Shown here piece by piece: positions 60,146 through 64,000 of a DNA stretch of 64,000 bases. Source of the DNA: Burkholderiales bacterium (GTDB taxonomy: Bacteria; Pseudomonadota; Gammaproteobacteria; Burkholderiales; Casimicrobiaceae). Location: NCBI GenBank assembly GCA_016790165.1, contig JAEUPL010000027.1:1-64000 (forward strand), written 5' to 3'. The notes beneath the pieces are model-generated. The model ran no database searches and was not told where the DNA came from. It was given only the letters and a program-made list of their open reading frames with translations. The stretch's first letter is position 1. Every line of letters begins with the position of its first letter. Made by a program: the position numbers and the translations under genes.

Positions 60146-62719
60146 TTAGCGGTCCGTCGCGGCTGGTACAGTTGGCTCGCACCGCAGCGCACCCGGCTGC
60201 GTCGCAGCGTGAGCGACGACGCGGACCCCCGTAATCGTGATGGCGAACGAGTCCTGCGTACGTAGCGCGAACGGCACCTCCACTCGGCGCAAGTTTGCGC
60301 CGCGCGCGGCAAAGCATGCGAGCGGGACATTGAGCGTGCGCGAACCCGATGCCGCCGTCGATATGGCCTGAGTCACGTCAAGCTCGGCGCGGCACAGGGG
60401 GCCGCATTCCATTTCAACTTTCACCGCAGACCTGGGTGCCATCTGCACTGAGTATTCCAGGAGCAACGACGCGTCGGGGAAATTGCTCAGGGCCGCGCGC
60501 GACCGCGAAGCAAAGGTCAGTCGGGCTGCACCGAGCCAGGTGACTTTGGCTGCACGCCGCCCCTCACCGGTTGATACGGATTCGTAGCGGATCGCGGGCT
60601 GCGCCACGGGCGCCTGGGCGACGGTACCTGCATCATTGCTCACGTAATGCGTTTGCCACTGCTGCGCCGCGACCGACAACTGCACGCCGTAAGGGCGCTG
60701 CGCGTGCTGGTCGAAAATGGTTAGTTCGCTCTCCGCTGCACAGCCGCCGGTTCGAGTATCCTCCTCCATTATCGGCAGCGCCTTCGGCTCGCGATAACTC
60801 ATGCCGCCACCGAGGCCAAATCGGTCTGATTTCACGGCAGGATGAGGCACCTTCGCCGGCGGACACGTCATCGTCGGCCAAGAAAACGGCAGCCGCCCGC
60901 GGAAATCGATACCAGGGCGACGACCGTCATGATCGTCGTGCACGAGCACATCGGCAATGCCACCGCCTTCAGTGCCCGGCAGCCATGCCGCGACAAACGC
61001 GTCGGAGCGATTTAGCAGGTCGTTGACGTACAGCGGGCGTCCCGAAAGAAGTACCGTCACCACCGGCACGCCTCGACCGGCCACACGCTGCAGTACGGCG
61101 AGATCCTCAGGATAGCGGCTGCTATGACGAAGGGTGTCCGACGGCGGCAAGTCGCCGTTGACTTCGGCATAGGGCGTCTCGCCAAGCACGGCAACCACGG
61201 CGTCGAAGCGCTTCACGTCAATGCCCTCTGCACTCTCGGCGAGCACGACCTGCTGGGCCCCTAGCGCCTCTCGCAGCCCCGCAAAAATGGTCTGCCCCGT
61301 CGGGAAATCAGAATTGCTGTTGCCGGTGCCTTGCCAACTGAGCGTCCAGCCACCAGTTTGCATCTCGAAATTGTCGGCCCCCTTGCCAACAACCAGCACC
61401 CGCTTGCCGCGTGACAGCGGCAACGTCTGCTGGTTGTTCTTCAGCAACACGAGGGACTCACGGACCGCACGACGAGCGAGTTCGCGCGCCTGCAACGCAC
61501 TCTCATCGCCCGCGACGCTGCTAGTCGATGGCCTACGGTCAATCACACCCGCACGCAACTTGACGCGGAGGATTCGCGACACGGCGTCATCGATGCGCGC
61601 CAAGGGAATCTCGCCACGCTGCACCTGAGCGACCGTATTTCGGATGAAATCGCGCCACTGATGGGGCACCATCACCATGTCGATGCCCGCGTTGATCGCC
61701 GCCGCACAGCTCGCGTTGTTGCAACCGGCCACGTGACCAATGCCATTCCAGTCAGAGACAATGAAACCGTCAAAGCCCCATTGCGTCTTCAGTACATCAG
61801 TCAGCAGCGTCCTGTCACCGTGCACGCGGCCGTGATCAACGCCCGTACCGTGATCAATCCAGTGGTGCAGCGAGGCCATGACTGTCTGCACATTCGCCTT
61901 GAGCGCGCGACGGAAGCCTTGTCCGTGGACAGCCTCCAGCTCTGCAAGTGTCGCCGTGGTGACGCCGAGGTCAACCCCGTCTTGCGTGCCACCGTCACCG
62001 ATAAAGTGTTTCGCGGTGGCAATGACGTTGGTGTCGCCGACCAAGTCGCCCTGCATCGCGCGCACAATGGCGTCGGCATAGTCAGCGACGACAGCGGGAT
62101 CGGCAGAGAAGCTCTCGTAGGTGCGGCCCCATCGAACGTCCTGCGCCACCGCGAGCGTCGGTGCGAAAGCCCACTGCACGCCAGTCGCCCGCACCGCACG
62201 AGCCGTTGCAGCCGCCACCTCGGCCGCCAATTTGCTGCTTCTTGCCGCGCCCAGGCCAATGTTGTGCGGAAAAATCGTCGCGCCGTACACACTGTTGTTA
62301 CCGTGCACAGCGTCGCTCCCCCAGAGCGGCCGCAGTTTGACCGGGACAGCACCGACCATCACCGTCGGTGCGGATTCGTAGTACGCATCGGCGAGTTTGA
62401 CCCAATCCTGAGCGCGCGCATACTTGTCGCCATGCGGTCGTGACCCACCGCCGTTGAGCACAGCACCGAGGGCGTATTTCGCAACGTCCGAAGGAGAGGC
62501 CGCCCCGATTTCGGCCTGTGTCATCTGCCCAATTTTTTGTTCGAGGGACATCGCGGCAACCAACTGCTGCACGCGGGCCTCGATTTCGGCTGGTGCGAGC
62601 GCACGTGACGTAGTGACTTCCGCAGAACGCGCATATGCAGGCATGCCGCCCGCGCATCCCATCACGACCATGACAATCACACCCAATCCGCGTAATGTCG
62701 GGGAGCACAAAATCTGCAT
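60146..62719 (-). CDS. Exported GH3 beta-glucosidase / exo-beta-glucanase
   Basis: An 857-aa protein with a signal peptide (about residues 1-31, GMPAYARS). The GH3 N-domain has MSLEQKIGQMTQAEIG (about 56-71), ATAKHFIGDGGTQDG (about 232-246) and the nucleophile Asp in GFIVSDWNG (about 313-321). The C-domain has LLKNNQQTLPLSR, and YAEVNGD supplies the usual acid region. A C-terminal ExoP-like beta domain follows from ~690. This is the layout of periplasmic glucan 1,3/1,4-beta-glucosidases. Start MQILCSPTLRG at 62719 is chosen because it begins the signal peptide. Confidence 0.92.
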   Translation of the reverse strand: MQILCSPTLRGLGVIVMVVMGCAGGMPAYARSAEVTTSRALAPAEIEARVQQLVAAMSLEQKIGQMTQAEIGAASPSDVAKYALGAVLNGGGSRPHGDKYARAQDWVKLADAYYESAPTVMVGAVPVKLRPLWGSDAVHGNNSVYGATIFPHNIGLGAARSSKLAAEVAAATARAVRATGVQWAFAPTLAVAQDVRWGRTYESFSADPAVVADYADAIVRAMQGDLVGDTNVIATAKHFIGDGGTQDGVDLGVTTATLAELEAVHGQGFRRALKANVQTVMASLHHWIDHGTGVDHGRVHGDRTLLTDVLKTQWGFDGFIVSDWNGIGHVAGCNNASCAAAINAGIDMVMVPHQWRDFIRNTVAQVQRGEIPLARIDDAVSRILRVKLRAGVIDRRPSTSSVAGDESALQARELARRAVRESLVLLKNNQQTLPLSRGKRVLVVGKGADNFEMQTGGWTLSWQGTGNSNSDFPTGQTIFAGLREALGAQQVVLAESAEGIDVKRFDAVVAVLGETPYAEVNGDLPPSDTLRHSSRYPEDLAVLQRVAGRGVPVVTVLLSGRPLYVNDLLNRSDAFVAAWLPGTEGGGIADVLVHDDHDGRRPGIDFRGRLPFSWPTMTCPPAKVPHPAVKSDRFGLGGGMSYREPKALPIMEEDTRTGGCAAESELTIFDQHAQRPYGVQLSVAAQQWQTHYVSNDAGTVAQAPVAQPAIRYESVSTGEGRRAAKVTWLGAARLTFASRSRAALSNFPDASLLLEYSVQMAPRSAVKVEMECGPLCRAELDVTQAISTAASGSRTLNVPLACFAARGANLRRVEVPFALRTQDSFAITITGVRVVAHAATQPGALRCEPTVPAATDR

Positions 62720-62951
62720 GGTGCCATCTACGATACGACGCGCGGCAAGTCGGGTCAAACGGACGCAGCCGATGTGCTCGCGAAACGGAGAGTTGCAACT
62801 TGGAGAAAAAAAGGCCGTGCAGCAGCGCCGCAACGGCCGGATGCGCATAACCGACTGAGAAGAGAATGTCGGCGATGCCAGAGCCACAATTCAGTGTCGC
62901 CGGACGATTCTCGCGGGGGTATATCGCAAGAGATCGCTCGGCGTGTGCACA

Positions 62952-64000
62952 CTAGAGTTTGTAACTCACTCCCAGGAAAACCTGTCGACCATAGGTCTCG
63001 TAGCGCTCGGGGGCGATCACGTCGCCAAAACCGTTGCCCTGGCGCGTTGCGTAAGGCGCGTTGGTGAGGTTCTTGCCCTGCAACACGACGCCGAGTCCCT
63101 TGAACTGACCTGACTTGAATTCGTAGCCAATTTGAGCGTCTACAGTGCGCTCCGCGAGAATCTCTTCAAACGAACGCGCGTTGTGCAGGCCGTTGATCTC
63201 TCCACGGAACGGCGAGCGGTACGTGTAGTTGACGCGCGCTGCAAAGCCACCCTTCTCATAGTACAGGGTGGAACTGGCCGTCACCCCCGAGAGGCCTGGC
63301 AATTTCTGGCTGGTACCCGGCCCGTTCGGCGACACGCTGCTATCAACATGTGAAATTCCGAAGAGCGCACCAAACCCATTCAGCGCTGGGTGTAGCAACG
63401 AGCCCTCAAGCGCGCCACTAAACTCTACGCCGCGGACAAAACCACCGTTGCCATTCATTGGGCGCTCGAAAATCCCCAGATTGCTGGGCGGCGAAAGCGC
63501 AGTCGTGTTCCGGATGCCGGTAAAGTCGTAGATCAGCTTCTGCTTGTAGATGTACGTGTCCAGATTTTTGTAGAAACCCGCGAGCGCGTAATAGCTGCGC
63601 TTGCCAAGGTACTTTTCAAAGGACAGATCAAACGACTTGGCACGCCACGGCTCGAGCTGCGGGTTGCCACCATTCCCGCTCCAGGTCGGCGTTCCAGTGG
63701 CACTGATGCTAACGTCAGCACCGGCACGCATGTCGTCAATGCGAGCGCGCGACATTGACTGGGAAGCGCCGACACGCAGATAGCGATCACTGCCGAAGTC
63801 AAACTTCACGTTCAGGCTGGGCAGAACGTCGTTGTAACTGGTGCCGCGCGTGGTTTCCGAGATCACGCTACTGAGCTTCGAGTAGCCGTGCGAGCTTTGT
63901 TTGGTATGGATGAACTGGGCACCCAAGTTGCCGGAAACCGGAATCGCACCGACATTCGCGTCAAAGTTGACCTTCGCAAATGCCGTCGTGACCTTTTCGC
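62952..64000 (-). CDS. TonB-dependent receptor, C-terminal part (runs off the window)
   Basis: The open frame continues to the right edge, so only about 349 C-terminal residues are seen. Repeated aromatic-rich beta strands, PNVKFDFGSDRYLRVGASQS-type LKVKF segments, NPQLEPWRAKSFDLSFEKY and the closing ETYGRQVFLGVSYKL are typical of TonB-dependent receptors of the TonB-Xanth-Caul group. It should import large or scarce glycans through the outer membrane. It is the first visible gene of the glycan locus. The 232-bp gap to GH3 may hold a promoter, but I see no clear one. Confidence 0.9.
   Translation of the reverse strand, partial: EKVTTAFAKVNFDANVGAIPVSGNLGAQFIHTKQSSHGYSKLSSVISETTRGTSYNDVLPSLNVKFDFGSDRYLRVGASQSMSRARIDDMRAGADVSISATGTPTWSGNGGNPQLEPWRAKSFDLSFEKYLGKRSYYALAGFYKNLDTYIYKQKLIYDFTGIRNTTALSPPSNLGIFERPMNGNGGFVRGVEFSGALEGSLLHPALNGFGALFGISHVDSSVSPNGPGTSQKLPGLSGVTASSTLYYEKGGFAARVNYTYRSPFRGEINGLHNARSFEEILAERTVDAQIGYEFKSGQFKGLGVVLQGKNLTNAPYATRQGNGFGDVIAPERYETYGRQVFLGVSYKL

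Overview
The window is a GC-rich chromosomal segment whose gene content and order point to a betaproteobacterium (Burkholderiales-like). The main evidence is the smc-zipA-ligA-galU order, the ilvB-ilvH-ilvC order, a DUF1631 protein, a type I QueF, a class 2 PyrD and a DUF5648-type surface protein. No rRNA, tRNA, CRISPR array, intact insertion sequence or integrase was seen. This taxonomic call is inference from gene content; no database was searched.

Layout. 1-2601: a CobN/HmuS-like chelatase-family gene whose 5' end is replaced by lower-GC foreign sequence, followed by a MotA/TolQ/ExbB-type channel and a DUF2149 protein. 2777-4481: a DUF2946 protein, a Crp/Fnr-type regulator and a decayed stretch with a leftover signal peptide. 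4482-5159: a small gene with the hallmarks of a ribosome-inactivating protein (ricin/Shiga A-chain N-glycosidase fold), the most unusual gene here. 5143-9200 (minus): a short-chain dehydrogenase, an AAC(6')-Ib-like acetyltransferase and ClpB. 9303-15348 (plus): a penicillin/AHL acylase, an S33 peptidase and a NatAB-type ABC exporter joined by ATGA overlaps. 15478-23303 (minus): galU, ligA, zipA and smc. 23468-33041: queF, mltB, pyrD, a MoCF/CinA-like domain protein, DUF1631 and hrpA. 33301-44256 (plus): a peptide-type ABC binding protein, an EEP phosphoesterase, a DUF5648-PDZ-S41 protease, a 3-hydroxybutyrate-oligomer hydrolase, a FadH-like dienoyl-CoA reductase and a lipoprotein lipase. 44438-50170: an XRE regulator, dusA and the ilvC/ilvH/ilvB branched-chain amino acid genes.

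50433 to the end of the window (minus) is a beta-glucan/beta-glucoside utilisation locus. In transcription order it holds a TonB-dependent receptor (cut by the window edge), a secreted GH3, a cytoplasmic GH1, an ABC binding protein, two permeases, a UgpC/MsmK-type ATPase, a flavin-dependent (tryptophan) halogenase-like protein, an exported EEP phosphoesterase and a GH30 lipoprotein. The genes suggest a route: surface GH30/GH3 cut the glucan, the receptor and ABC system import fragments, and GH1 finishes them in the cytoplasm. Several genes overlap by 1-8 bases, so much of the block is probably one transcript.

Other structure. An 88-bp element with a central GTCGAC and 21-nt palindromes at each end occurs four times in intergenic DNA (2648, 15399, 33087, 44304) with identical internal spacing, so it looks like a REPIN/MITE-type family. 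The 3' end of ilvC plus its flank is tandemly duplicated (46608-46689 and 46764-46845), next to a ~149-bp element with terminal inverted repeats (46361-46509).
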